Below are positions 27,556 to 41,729 of a stretch of DNA of 54,263 nt, in pieces (within the stretch, counting starts at the first letter, position 1; the number at the start of each line of letters is the position of its first letter). Origin of the DNA: Saccoglossus kowalevskii (lineage: Eukaryota; Hemichordata; Enteropneusta; Harrimaniidae). The position numbers were made by a program, and so were the translations under genes. Location: NCBI RefSeq assembly GCF_000003605.2, contig NW_003130789.1:1-54263 (forward strand). Reading direction: 5' to 3'. The notes beneath the pieces are model-generated. The model did no database searches. It saw only the letters and a program-made list of their open reading frames with translations, and was not told the origin of the DNA.

Positions 27556-27910
27556 GCCATCAGGGACATCAATATATCTCAATACAAGTATGTATGCCAT
27601 CAGGGACATCAACATATGTCAATACAAGTATGTATGTAATCAGGGACATCAACATATGTCAATACAAGTATGTATGCCATCAGGGACATCAACATATCTC
27701 AATACAAGTATGTATGCCATCAGGGACATCAACATATCTCAATACAAGTATGTATGCCATCAGGGACATCAATATATCTCAATACAAGTATGTCATCAGG
27801 GATATCAACATATGTCAATACAAGTATTATGCCATCAGGGACATCCACATATCTCAATACGAGTATGTATGTCATCAGGGACATCAATATATCTCAATAC
27901 GAGTATGTAT
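27556..27910. repeat. QS unit, shortened
   Basis: Q starts at its GCC-18T unit and runs through GTAATC and two GCC-23C units to the 36-bp monomer (27,756-27,791). The GGGATATC unit is 39 bp (AGTATTATG). The GCCATGAGGG unit is absent. Confidence 0.8.
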
Positions 27911-28508
27911 GTCATCAGGGACATCAATATATCTCAATACAAGTATGTATGCCATCAGGGACATCAACATATGTCAATACAAGTATGTATGTCATCAGGG
28001 ACATCAACATATCTCAATACAAGTATGTATGCCATCAGGGACATCAACATATCTCAATACAAGTATGTATGTCATCAGGGACATCAACATATCAATACAA
28101 GTATGTATGTCATCAGGGACATCAACATATGTCAATACAAGTATGTATGCCATCAGAGACATCAACATATGTCAATACAAGTATGTTTGCCATCAGGGAC
28201 ATCAACATATCTCAATACAAGTATGTATGTCATCAGGGACATCAACATATGTCAATACAAGGATGTATGTCATCAGGGACATCAACATATGTCAATACAA
28301 GTATGTATGTCATCAGGGACATCAACACATGTCAATACAAGTATGCATGCCATCAGAGACATCAACATATGTCAATACAAGTATGTATGTCATCAGGGAC
28401 ATCAACATATCTCAATACAAGTATGTATGTCATCAGGGACATCAACATATGTCAATACAAGTATGTATGCCATCAGGGACATCAACATATATCAATACAA
28501 GTATGTAT

Positions 28509-28943
28509 GTCATCAGGTACATCAATATATCTCAATACAAGTATGTATGCCATCAGGGACATCAACATATGTCAATACAAGTATGTATGTCATTAGGGAC
28601 ATCAACATATGTCAATACAAGTATGTATGCCATCAGGGACATAATATATCTCAATACAAGTATGTATGCCATCAGGGACATCAACATATGTCAATACAAG
28701 TATGTATGTAATCAGGGACATCAACATATGTCAATACAAGTATGTATGCCATCAGGGACATCAATATATCTCAATACAAGTATGTCATCAGGGATATCAA
28801 CATATGTCAATACAAGTATGTATGCCATCAGGGACATCCACATATCTCAATACGAGTATGTATGTCATCAGGGACATCAATATATCTCAATACGAGTATG
28901 TATGCCATGAGGGACATCAACATATCTCAACACGAGTATGTAT
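28509..28943. repeat. QS unit lacking two monomers
   Basis: CAGGTAC, GCC, GTCATTAGG, GCC-18T (39 bp, GACATAATAT), GCC and GTAATC lead directly to the 36-bp monomer at 28,748. The two GCC-23C units of the complete form are missing. S is complete and is followed by CAACACGAG and GTCACC. Confidence 0.8.
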
Positions 28944-29143
28944 GTCACCAGGGACATCAACATATCTCAATACAAGTATGTATGTCATCAGGGACATCAA
29001 CATATGTCAATACAAGTATGTATGTCATCAGGGACATCAACATATGTCAATACAAGTATGTATGCCATCAGAGACATCAACATATGTCAATACAAGTATG
29101 TATGTCATCAGGGACATCAACATATGTCAATACAAGTATGTAT

Positions 29144-29902
29144 GTCATCAGGGACATCAACATATGTCAATACGGGTATGTATGCCATCAGGGACATCAA
29201 CATATGTCAATACAAGTATATATGTCATCAGGGACATCAACATATGTCAATACAAGTATGAATGCCATCAGGGACATCAACATATCTCAATACAAGTATG
29301 TATGTCATCAGGAACATCAACATATGTTAATACAAGTATGTATGCCATCAGGGACATCAACATATCTCAATACAAGTATGTATGTCATCAGGGACATCAA
29401 CATATCTCAATACAAGTATGTATGTCATCTGGGACATCAACATATCTCAATACAAGTATGTATGTCATCAGGGACATCAACATATCTCAATACAAGTATG
29501 TATGTCATCAGGGACATCAACATATGTCAATACAAGTATGTATGTCATCAGGGACATCAACATATGTCAATACAAGTATGTGTGCCATCAGGGACATCAA
29601 CATATGTCAATACAAGTATATATGTAATCAGGGACATCAACATATGTCAATACGGGTATGTATGCCATCAGGGACATCAACATATGTCAATACAAGTATA
29701 TATGTCATCAGGGAATCAACATATGTCAATACAAGTATGTATGCCATCAGGGACATCAACATATCTCAATACAAGTATGTATGTCATTAGGAACATCAAC
29801 ATATCTCAGTACAAGTATGTATGTCATCAGGGACATCAACATATCTCAATACGAATATGTATGCCATGAGGGACATCAACATATCTCAATACTAGTATGT
29901 AT
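29144..29902. repeat. Segmental copy B-b2 with R unit copy 9 (partner 22,332-23,091)
   Basis: R copy 9 is 29,184-29,663, with 38A in unit 2 (GTATGAATG) and CATCTGGGAC in unit 7. Downstream it shares CTCAGTACAAG, ACGAATATG and ACTAGTATG with the partner. One base is missing at 29,714 (GGGAATCAAC) and GTCATTAGG replaces GTCATCAGG near 29,783. Confidence 0.85.
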
Positions 29903-30222
29903 GTCATCAGGGACATCAACATATGTCAATACAAGTATGTATGTCATCAGGGACATCAACATATCTCAATACAAGTATGTATGTCATCAGGGACATCAAC
30001 ATATGTCAATACAAGTATGTATGCCATCAGGGACATCCACATATCTCAATACGAGTATGTATGTCATCAGGGACATCAACATATGTCAATACAAGTATGT
30101 ATGCCATCAGGGACATCAACATATCTCAATACAAGTATGTATGTCATCAGGGACATCAACATATGTCAATACAAGTATATATGTCATCAGGGACATCAAC
30201 ATATGTCAATACAAGTATGTAT

Positions 30223-33182
30223 GCCGTCAGGGACATCAACATATGTCAATACAAGTATGTATGTCATCAGGGACATCAACATATCTCAAGACGAGTATGT
30301 ATGCCATGAGGGACATCAACATATGTCAATACAAGTATGTATGTCATCAGGGACATCAACATATGTCAATACAAGTATGTAATTCATCAGGGACATCAAC
30401 ATATGTCAATACAAGTATGTATGTCATCAGGGACATCAACATATCTCAAGACGAGTATGTATGTCATCAGGGACATCAACATATGTCAATACGAGTATGT
30501 ATGCCATCAGGGACATCAACATATGTCAATACAAGTATGTATGTCCTCAGGGATATCAATATATCTCAATACAAGTATGTATGCCATCAGGGACATCAAC
30601 ATATCTCAATACAAGTATGTATGTCATCAGGGACATCAATATATGTCAATACAATTATGTATGTCATCAGGGACATCAACATATCTCATTACAAGTATGT
30701 ATGTCATCAGGGACATAAAGATATGTCAATACAAGTATGTATGTCATCAGGGACATAAACATATCTCATTACAAGTATGTATGTCATCAGGGACATAAAC
30801 ATATGTCAATACAAGTATGTATGCCATCAGGGACATCAACATATGTCAATACAAGTATGTATGTCATCAGGGACATCAACATATCTCATTACAAGTATGT
30901 ATGTCATCAGGGACATAAACATATGTCAATACAAGTATGTATGCCATCAGGGACATCAACATATCTCAATACAAATATGTATGTCATCAGGGACATCAAC
31001 ATCTCTCATTACAAGTATGTATGTCATCAGGGACATAAACATATGTCAATACAAGTATGTATGCCGTCAGGGACATCAACATATGTCAATACAAGTATGT
31101 ATGTCATCAGGGACATCAACATATCTCAAGACGAGTATGTATGTCATCAGGGACATCAACATATGTCAATACGAGTATGTATGCCATCAGGGACATCAAC
31201 ATATGTCAATACAAGTATGTATGTCATCAGGGATATCAATATATCTCAATACAAGTATGTATGCCATCAGGGACATCAACATATCTCAATACAAGTATGT
31301 ATGTCATCAGGGACATCAATATATGTCAATACAAGTATGTATGTCATCAGGGACATCAACATATCTCATTACAAGTATGTATGTCATCAGGGACATAAAC
31401 ATATGTCAATACAAGTATGTATGTCATCAGGGACATAAACATATCTCATTGCAAGTATGTATGTCATCAGGGACATAAACATATGTCAATACAAGTATGT
31501 ATGCCATCAGGGACATCAACATATGTCAATACAAGTATGTATGTCATCAGGGACATCAACATATCTCATTACAAGTATGTATGTCATCAGGGACATAAAC
31601 ATATGTCAATACAAGTATGTATGCCATCAGGGACATCAACATATCTCAATACAAATATGTATGTCATCAGGGACATCAACATCTCTCATTACAAGTATGT
31701 ATGTCATCAGGGACATAAACATATGTCAATACAAGTATGTATGTCATCAGGGACATCAACATATCTCAATACAAGTATGTATGTCATCAGGGACATCAAC
31801 ATATGTCAATACAAGTATGTATGTCATCAGGGACATCAACATATCTCATTACAAGTATGTATGTCATCAGGGACATAAACATATGTCAATACAAGTATGT
31901 ATGCCATCAGGGACATCAACATATGTCAATACAAGTATGTATGTCATCAGGGACATCAACATATCTCAATACAAGTATGTATGTCATCAGGGACATCAAC
32001 ATATGTCAATACAAGTATGTATGTCATCAGGGACATCAACATATGTCAATACAAGTATGTATGCCATCAGGGACATCAACATATCTCAATACAAGTATGT
32101 ATGCCATCAGGGACATCAACATATGTCAATACAAGTATGTATGTCATCAGGGACATCAACATATGTCAATACAAGTATGTATGCCGTCAGGGACATCAAC
32201 ATATGTCAATACAAGTATGTATGTCATCAGGGACATCAACATATCTCAAGACGAGTATGTATGCCATGAGGGACATCAACATATCTCAATACGAGTATGT
32301 ATGTCATCAGGGACATCAACATATGTCAATACGAGTATGTATGCCGTCAGGGACATCAACATATGTCAATATAAGTATGTATGTCATCAGGGACATCAAC
32401 ATATCTCAAGACGAGTATGTATGCCATGAGGGACATCAACATATCTCAATACGAGTATGTATGTCATCAGGGACATCAACATATGTCAATACGAGTATGT
32501 ATGCCATCAGGGACATCAACATATGTCAATACAAGTATATATGTCATCAGGGACATCAACATATGTCAATACAAGTATGTATGCCATCAGGGACATCAAC
32601 ATATCTCAATACAAGTATGTATGTCATCAGGGACATCAACATATGTCAATACAAGTATGTATGCCATCAGGGACATCAACATATCTCAATACAAGTATGT
32701 ATGTCATCAGAGACATCAACATATATCAATACAAGTATGTATGTCATCAGGGACATCAATATATGTCAATACAAGTATGTATGCCATCAGGGACATCGAC
32801 ATATCTCGATACAAGTATGTATGTCATCAGGGACATCAACATATCTCAATACAAGTATGTATGTCATCAGGGACATCAACATATGTCAATACAAGAATAT
32901 ATGTCATCAGGGACATCAACATATGTCAATACAAGTATGTATGCCATCATGGACATCAACATATGTCATTACAAGTATGTATGTCATCAGGGACATCAAC
33001 ATATCTCAATACAAATATGTATGTCATCAGGGACATCAACATATCTCAATACAAGTATGTATGTCATCAGGGACATCAACATATGTCAATACAAGTATGT
33101 ATGTCATCAGGGACATCAACATATCTCATTACAAGTATGTATGTCATCAGGGACATAAACATATGTCAATACAAGTATGTAT
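30223..33182. repeat. Type A island, 3.0 kb
   Basis: 74 monomers, all 40 bp, of type A, bounded by type B on both sides. It contains GCCGTC (30,223; 31,063; 32,183; 32,343), CAAGACGAG, GTAATTCATC (30,369), many 15A and 27T units, and the segment 30,663-31,102 that matches 839-1,278. Unlike the type B flanks it has no indel. Confidence 0.85.
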
Positions 33183-33303
33183 GTCATCAGGGACATCAAC
33201 ATATGTCAATACAAGTATGTATGTCATCAGGGACATCAACATATCTCAATACGAAGTATGTATGTCATCAGGGACATCAACATATGTCAATACGAGTATG
33301 TAT

Positions 33304-33783
33304 GCCATCAGGGACATCAACATATGTCAATACAAGTATGTATGTCATCAGGGACATCAACATATGTCAATACAAGTATGTATGCCATCAGGGACATCAA
33401 CATATCTCAATACAAGCATGTATGTCATCAGGAACATCAACATATGTTAATACAAGTATGTATGCCATCAGGGACATCAACATATCTCAATACAAGTATG
33501 TATGTCATCAGGGACATCAACATATCTCAATACAAGTATGTATGTCATCAGGGACATCAACATATCTCAATACAAGTATGTATGTCATCAGGGACATCAA
33601 CATATCTCAATACAAGTATGTATGTCATCACTGACATCAACATATGTCAATACAAGTATGTATGTCATCAGGGACATCAACATATGTCAATACAAGTATG
33701 TGTGCCATCAGGGACATCAACATATGTCAATACAAGTATATATGTAATCAGGGACATCAACATATGTCAATACGGGTATGTAT
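33304..33783. repeat. R unit, copy 10
   Basis: Regular order. Unit 1 lacks 37A, unit 3 ends AGCATG, unit 9 has CATCACTGAC and unit 12 ends ACGGGTATG. Confidence 0.85.
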
Positions 33784-34223
33784 GCCATCAGGGACATCAA
33801 CATATGTCAATACAAGTATATATGTCATCAGGGACATCAACATATGTCAATACAAGTATGTATGCCATCAGGGACATCAACATATCTCAATACAAGTATG
33901 TATGTCATCAGGGACATCAACATATGTCAATACAAGTATGTATGTCATCAGGGACATCAACATATGTCAATACAAGTATGTATGTCATCAGGGACATCAA
34001 CATATGTCAATACAAGTATGTATGCCATCAGAGACATCAACGTATGTCAATACAAGTATGTATGTCATCAGGGACATCAACATATCTCAATACAAGTATG
34101 TATGTCATCAGGGACATCAACATATGTCAATACAAGTATGTATGCCATCAGGGACATCAACATATATCAATACAAGTATGTATGTCATCAGGGACATCAA
34201 CATATGTCAATACAAGTATGTAT

Positions 34224-34699
34224 GTCATCAGGTACATCAATATATCTCAATACAAGTATGTATGCCATCAGGGACATCAACATATGTCAATACAAGTATG
34301 TATGTCATCTGGGACATCAACATATGTCAATACAAGTATGTATGCCATCAGGGACATCAATATATCTCAATACAAGTATGTATGCCATCAGGGACATCAA
34401 CATATGTCAATACAAGTATGTATGTAATCAGGGACATCAACATATGTCAATACAAGTATGTATGCCATAAGGGACATCAATATATCTCAATACAAGTATG
34501 TATGCCACCAGGGACATCAACATATCTCAATACAAGTATGTATGCCATCAGGGACATCAATATATCTCAATACAAGTATGTCATCAGGGATATCAACATA
34601 TGTCAATACAAGTATGTATGCCATCAGGGACATCCACATATCTCAATACGAGTATGTATGTCATCAGGGACATCAATATATCTCAATACGAGTATGTAT
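34224..34699. repeat. QS unit, variant
   Basis: Third unit is GTCATCTGGG instead of GTCATTAGG. The last two Q units are GCCATAAGG-18T and GCCACC. The 36-bp monomer is 34,544-34,579. S ends without GCCATGAGGG and runs into a GTC unit with ATATCCC. Confidence 0.8.
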
Positions 34700-35054
34700 G
34701 TCATCAGGGACATCAATATATCCCAATACAAGTATGTATGTCATCAGGGACATCAACATATGTCAATACAAGTATGTATGCCATCAGGGACATCAATATA
34801 TCTCAATACAAGTATGTCATCAGGGATATCAACATATGTCAATACAAGTATTATGTCATCAGGTACATCAATATATCTCAATACGAGTATGTATGCCATG
34901 AGGGACATCAACATATGTCAATACAAGTATGTATGTCATCAGGGACATCAACATATGTCAATACAAGTATGTATGCCATCAGAGACATCAACATATGTCA
35001 ATACAAGTATGTATGTCATCAGGGACATCAACATATGTCAATACAAGTATGTAT
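34544..35054. repeat. Segmental copy B-a2 (partner 19,624-20,133)
   Basis: Two 36-bp monomers (34,544 and 34,780) and a 39-bp one (34,816) lie at the same spacings as in the partner, with ATATCCC between them. Confidence 0.8.
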
Positions 35055-36094
35055 GTCATCAGGGACATCAACATATGTCAATACAAGTATGTATGCCATC
35101 AGGGACATCAACATATCTCAATACAAGTATGTATGTCATCAGGGACATCAACATATCTCAATACGAGTATGTATGCCATGAGGGACATCAACATATCTCA
35201 ATACGAGTATGTATGTCATCAGGGACATCAACATATGTCAATACGGGTATGTATGCCATCAGAGACATCAACATATGTCAATACAAGTATATATGTCATC
35301 AGGGACATCAACATATGTCAATACAAGTATGTATGCCATCAGGGACATCAACATATCTCAATACAAGTATGTATGTCATCAGGGACATCAACATATCTCA
35401 ATACAAGTATGTATGTCATCAGGGACATCAACATATCTCAATACAAGTATGTATGTCATCAGGGACATCAACATATGTCAATACAAGTATGTATGCCATC
35501 AGGGACATCAACATATCTCAATACAAGTATGTATGTCATCAGGGACATCAACATATGTCAATACAAGTATGTATGTCATCAGGGACATCAACATATGTCA
35601 ATACAAGTATGTATGTCATCAGGGACATCAACATATGTCAATACAAGTATGTGTGCCATCAGGGACATCAACATATGTCAATACAAGTATATATGTAATC
35701 AGGGACATCAACATATGTCAATACAAGTATGTATGCCATCAGGGACATCAACATATCTCAATACAAGTATGTATGTCATCAGGGACATCAACATATGTCA
35801 ATACAAGGATGTATGTCATCAGGGACATCAACATATGTCAATACAAGGATGTATGTCATCAGGGACATCAACATATGTCAATACAAGTATGTATGTCATC
35901 AGGGACATCAACATATGTCAATACAAGTATGTATGCCATCAGAGACATCAACATATGTCAATACAAGTATGTATGTCATCAGGGACATCAACATATCTCA
36001 ATACAAGTATGTATGTCATCAGGGACATCAACATATGTCAATACAAGTATGTATGCCATCAGGGACATCAACATATATCAATACAAGTATGTAT

Positions 36095-36452
36095 GTCATC
36101 AGGTACATCAATATATCTCAATACAAGTATGTATGCCATCAGGGACATCAACATATGTCAATACAAGTATGTATGTCATTAGGGACATCAACATATGTCA
36201 ATACAAGTATGTATGCCATCAGGGACATCAATATATCTCAATACAAGTATGTATGCCATCAGGGACATCAACATATGTCAATACAAGTATGTATGTAATC
36301 AGGGACATCAACATATGTCAATACAAGTATGTATGCCATCAGGGACATCAACATATCTCAATACAAGTATGTATGCCATCAGGGACATCAACATATCTCA
36401 ATACAAGTATGTATGTCATCAGGGACATCAACATATCAATACAAGTATGTAT
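36095..36452. repeat. Q part followed by a 38-bp monomer
   Basis: All eight Q units are present in order, but the S block is replaced by a GTC unit that lacks CT in ATATCTC (38 bp, 36,415-36,452). The same 38-bp form occurs at 28,071 and 20,734. The one at 28,071 shares the following GTC and CAGAGAC units. Confidence 0.8.
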
Positions 36453-38052
36453 GTCATCAGGGACATCAACATATGTCAATACAAGTATGTATGCCATCAG
36501 AGACATCAACATATGTCAATACAAGTATGTATGTCATCAGGGACATCAACATATCTCAATACAAGTATGTATGCCATCAGGGACATCAACATATCTCAAT
36601 ACAAGTATGTATGTCATCAGGGACATCAACATATCTCAATACAAGTATGTATGTCATCAGGGACATCAACATATCTCAATACAAGTATGTATGTCATCAG
36701 GGACATCAACATATCTCTATACAAGTATGTATGTCATCAGGGACATCAACATATCTCAATACAAGTATGTATGTCATCAGGGACATCAACATATCTCAAT
36801 ACAAGTATGTATGCCATCAGGGACATCAACATATCTCAATACGAGTATGTATGTCATCAGGGACATCAATATATCTCAATACGAGTATGTATGTCATCAG
36901 GGACATCAATATATTTCAATACAAGTATGTATGTCATCAGGGACATCAACATATGTCAATACAAGTATGTATGCCATCAGAGACATCAACATATGTCAAT
37001 ACAAGTATGTATGTCATCAGGGACATCAACATATGTCAATACAAGTATGTATGTCATCAGGGACATCAACATATGTCAATACGGGTATGTATGCCATCAG
37101 GGACATCAACATATGTCAATACAAGTATATATGTCATCAGGGACATCAACATATGTCAATACAAGTATGTATGCCATCAGGGACATCAACATATCTCAAT
37201 ACAAGTATGTATGTCATCAGGAACATCAACATATGTTAATACAAGTATGTATGCCATCAGGGACATCAACATATCTCAATACAAGTATGTATGTCATCAG
37301 GGACATCAACATATCTCAATACAAGTATGTATGTCATCAGGGACATCAACATATCTCAATACAAGTATGTATGTCATCAGGGACATCAACATATCTCAAT
37401 ACAAGTATGTATGTCATCAGGGACATCAACATATCTCAATACAAGTATGTATGTCATCAGGGTCATCAACATATCTCAATACAAGTATGTATGCCATCAG
37501 GGACATCAACATATCTCAATACGAGTATGTATGTCATCAGGGACATCAATATATCTCAATACGAGTATGTATGCCATCAGGGACATCAACATATCTCAAT
37601 ACAAGTATGTATGCCATCAGGGACATCAACATATCTCAATACGAGTATGTATGCCATCAGAGACATCAACATATGTCAATACAAGTATGTATGTCATCAG
37701 GGAAATCAACATATCTCAATACGAGTATGTATGTCATCAGGGACATCAACATATCTCAATACGAGTATGTATGCCATCAGGGACATCAACATATCTCAAC
37801 ACGAGTATGTATGTCATCAGGGACATCAACATATCTCATTACAAGTATGTATGTCATCAGGGACATCAACATATCTCAATACGAGTATGTATGTCATCAG
37901 GGACATCAACATATGTCAATACGAGTATGTATGCCATCAGGGACATCAACATATCTCAATACAAGTATGTATGCCATCAGGGACATCAACATATCTCAAT
38001 ACAAGTATGTATGTCATCAGGGACATCAACATATCTCAATACAAGTATGTAT

Positions 38053-39572
38053 GTCATCAGGGACATCAACATATCTCATTACAAGTATGTATGTCATCAG
38101 GGACATAAACATATGTCAATACAAGTATGTATGTCATCAGGGACATAAACATATCTCATTACAAGTATGTATGTCATCAGGGACATAAACATATGTCAAT
38201 ACAAGTATGTATGCCATCAGGGACATCAACATATGTCAATACAAGTATGTATGTCATCAGGGACATCAACATATCTCATTACAAGTATGTATGTCATCAG
38301 GGACATAAACATATGTCAATACAAGTATGTATGCCATCAGGGACATCAACATATCTCAATACAAGTATGTATGTCATCAGGGACATCAACATCTCTCATT
38401 ACAAGTATGTATGTCATCAGGGACATAAACATATGTCAATACAAGTATGTATGTCATCAGGGACATCAACATATCTCAATACAAGTATGTATGTCATCAG
38501 GGACATCAACATATGTCAATACAAGTATGTATGTCATCAGGGACATCAACATATCTCATTACAAGTATGTATGTCATCAGGGACATAAACATATGTCAAT
38601 ACAAGTATGTATGCCATCAGGGACATCAACATATGTCAATACAAGTATGTATGTCATCAGGGACATCAACATATCTCAATACAAGTATGTATGTCATCAG
38701 GGACATCAACATATGTCAATACAAGTATGTATGTCATCAGGGACATCAACATATGTCAATACAAGTATGTATGCCATCAGGGACATCAACATATCTCAAT
38801 ACAAGTATGTATGCCATCAGGGACATCAACATATGTCAATACAAGTATGTATGTCATCAGGGACATCAACATATCTCATTACAAGTATGTATGTCATCAG
38901 GGACATAAACATATGTCAATACAAGTATGTATGTCATCAGGGACATAAACATATCTCATTACAAGTATGTATGTCATCAGGGACATAAACATATGTCAAT
39001 ACAAGTATGTATGCCATCAGGGACATCAACATATGTCAATACAAGTATGTATGTCATCAGGGACATCAACATATCTCATTACAAGTATGTATGTCATCAG
39101 GGACATAAACATATGTCAATACAAGTATGTATGCCATCAGGGACATCAACATATCTCAATACAAGTATGTATGTCATCAGGGACATCAACATCTCTCATT
39201 ACAAGTATGTATGTCATCAGGGACATCAACATATGTCAATACAAGTATGTATGTCATGAGGGACATCAACATATCTCAATACAAGTATGTATGTCATGAG
39301 GGACATCAACATATATCAATACAAGTATGTATGTCATCAGGGACATCAACATATCTCAATACAAGTACGTATGTCATCAGGGACATCAGCATATGTCAAT
39401 ACAAGCATGTATGCCATCAGGGACATCAACATATGTCAATACAAGTATATATGTCATCAGGGACATCAACATATGTCAATACAAGTATGTATGCCATCAC
39501 GGACATCAACATATCTCAATACAAGTATGTATGTCATCAGGGACATCAACATATGTCAATACAAGTATGTAT
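38053..39572. repeat. Type A island, 1.5 kb
   Basis: 38 monomers of type A, all 40 bp. The first part (38,127-38,830) matches 7,873-8,576 at offset 30,254. The last part (39,133-39,532) matches 4,320-4,719 at offset 34,813. The island is thus itself a composite of two type A segments that lie 3-4 kb apart in zone A. Confidence 0.8.
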
Positions 39573-39772
39573 GTCATCAGGGACATCAACATATCTCAAT
39601 ACAAGTATGTATGTCATCAGGGACATCAACATATGTCAATACAAGTATGTATGTCATCAGGGACATCAACATATGTCAATACAAGTATGTGTGCCATCAG
39701 GGACATCAACATATCTCAATACAAGTATATATGTCATCAGGGACATCAACATATGTCAATACGAGTATGTAT

Positions 39773-39851
39773 GCCATGGGGACATCAACATATCTCAATA
39801 CGAGTATTATGTCATCAGGGACATCAACATATGTCAATTCAAGGTATGTAT
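39773..39851. repeat. Odd pair with junction sequence CAATTCAAGG
   Basis: A 38-bp GCCATGGGG unit is followed by a 41-bp unit ending CAATTCAAGGTATG. To the left the order matches that before 16,472. To the right (39,852 onward) it matches 20,574 onward. CAATTC belongs to the CAATTCGGG family and AAG to the ordinary end, so the extra base marks a join inside a monomer. Confidence 0.8.
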
Positions 39852-39971
39852 GCCATCAGGGACATCAACATATGTCAATACAAGTATGTATGTAATCAGG
39901 GACATCAACATATCTCAATACAAGTATGTATGCCATCAGGGACGTCAACATATCTCAATACAAGTATGCAT

Positions 39972-40449
39972 GTCATCAGGAACATCAATATATCTCAATA
40001 CAAGTATGTATGTCATCAGGGACATCAACATATCTCTACACAAATGTATGCCCTCACGGACACCACCAAATCTCAAAACAAGTATGTATGTCATCACGAA
40101 CATCACCATATGTTAATACAAGTATGTATGCCATCACGGACATCTCCATATCTCAATACAAGTATGTATGTCATCAGGGACATCAACATATCTCAATACA
40201 AGTATGTATGTCATCAGGGACATCAACATATCTCAATACAAGTATGTATGTCATCAGGGACATCAACATATCTCAATACAAGTATGTATGTCATCAGGGA
40301 CATCAACATATGTCAATACAAGTATGTATGTCATCAGGGACATCAACATATGTCAATACAAGTATGTGTGCCATCAGGGACATCAACATATGTCAATACA
40401 AGTATATATGTAATCAGGGACATCAACATATGTCAATACAAGTATGTAT
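39972..40449. repeat. R unit, copy 11, with degenerate front
   Basis: Unit 1 equals that of copy 5. Units 2-5 (40,012 to about 40,154) carry some 15 substitutions relative to copy 5, ten of them to C: for example CCCTCACGG, ACACCACC, CATCACGAAC, ATCACC and ATCTCC. Units 6-12 are ordinary, with 39G, 37A and GTAATC in place. Confidence 0.8.
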
Positions 40450-41729
40450 GCCATCAGGGACATCAACATATCTCAATACAAGTATGTATGTCATCAGGGA
40501 CATCAACATATGTCAATACAAGTATGTATGTCATCAGGGACATCAACATATGTCAATACAAGTATGTATGTCATCAGGGACATCAACATATGTCAATACA
40601 AGTATGTATGTCATCAGTGACATCAACATATGTCAATACAAGTATGTATGTCATCAGGGACATCAACATATCTCAATACAAGTATGTATGTCATCAGGGA
40701 CATCAACATATGTCAATACAAGTATGTATGCCATCAGGGACATCAACATATCTCAATACAAGTATGTATGTCATCAGGGACATCAACATATGTCAATACA
40801 AGTATGTATGTCATCAGGGACATCAACATATGTCAATACAAGTATGTATGTCATCAGGGACATCAACATATGTCAATACAAGTATGTATGTCATCAGGGA
40901 CATCAACATATGTCAATACAAGTATGTATGTCATCAGGGACATCAACATATGTCAATACAAGTATGTATGTCATCAGGGACATCAACATATGTCAATACA
41001 AGTATGTATGTCATCAGGGACATCAACATATGTCAATACAAGTATGTATGCCATCAGGGACATCAACATATGTCAATACAAGTATGTATGTCATCAGGGA
41101 CATCAACATATGTCAATACAAGTATGTATGCCATCAGGGACATCAACATATCTCAATACAAGTATGTATGTCATCAGGGACATCAACATATGTCAATACA
41201 AGTATGTATGTCATCAGGGACATCAACATATGTCAATACAAGTATGTATGTCATCAGGGACATCAACATATCTCAATACAAGTATGTATGTCATCAGGGA
41301 CATCAACATATGTCAATACAAGTATGTATGCCATCAGGGACATCAACATATATCAATACAAGTATGTATGTCATCAGGTACATCAACATATATCAATACA
41401 AGTATGTATGTCATCAGGGACATCAACATATGTCAATACAAGTATGTATGCCATCAGGGACATCAACATATGTCAATACAAGTATGTATGTCATCAGGGA
41501 CATCAACATATGTCAATACAAGTATGTATGTCATCAGGGACATCAACATATGTCAATACAAGTATGTATGTCATCAGGGACATCAACATATGTCAATACA
41601 AGTATGTATGTCATCAGGGACATCAACATATGTCAAGACGAGTATGTATGCCATCAGGGACATCAACATATGTCAATACGAGTATGTATGTCATCAGGGA
41701 CATCAACATATATCAATACAAGTATGTAT
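40450..41729. repeat. Homogenised 23G stretch
   Basis: 32 monomers, all 40 bp, mostly GTC-23G. Seven in a row (40,770-41,049) are identical over all 40 bases. Toward the end CAAGACGAG and CAGGTAC units appear. Confidence 0.85.

Larger units (their letters stand above)
17710..30222. repeat. Type B zone 1
   Basis: The 15A unit is absent and 27T is almost absent. Type B markers dominate: 18T (CAATATAT), 31G, 32G, 37A, 39G, GTAATC, GTCATTAGG, CAGGTAC and ATGTTAATAC. It contains R copies 3-9, several QS copies and 24 of the 57 odd-length monomers. Register shifts are concentrated at 19,066-20,771 and 25,132-28,783. From 20,772 to 25,131, by contrast, 109 monomers run without an indel. Confidence 0.8.
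33183..38052. repeat. Type B zone 2
   Basis: Type B markers resume at once. It contains R copy 10, a QS unit, segmental copy B-a2, a Q unit without S (36,095-36,414) and a partial R front (37,093). A 41-bp unit (ACGAAGTATG) at 33,223 sits one monomer after the junction with type A. Only one 27T unit without 15A occurs before the next type A island (37,835). Confidence 0.8.

Noticed and set aside
40012-40154. Short unique gene or RNA in the most divergent patch
   Set aside because: The patch aligns to 20,734-20,879 with substitutions only and the same 38-bp first unit. It is altered satellite, not new sequence.
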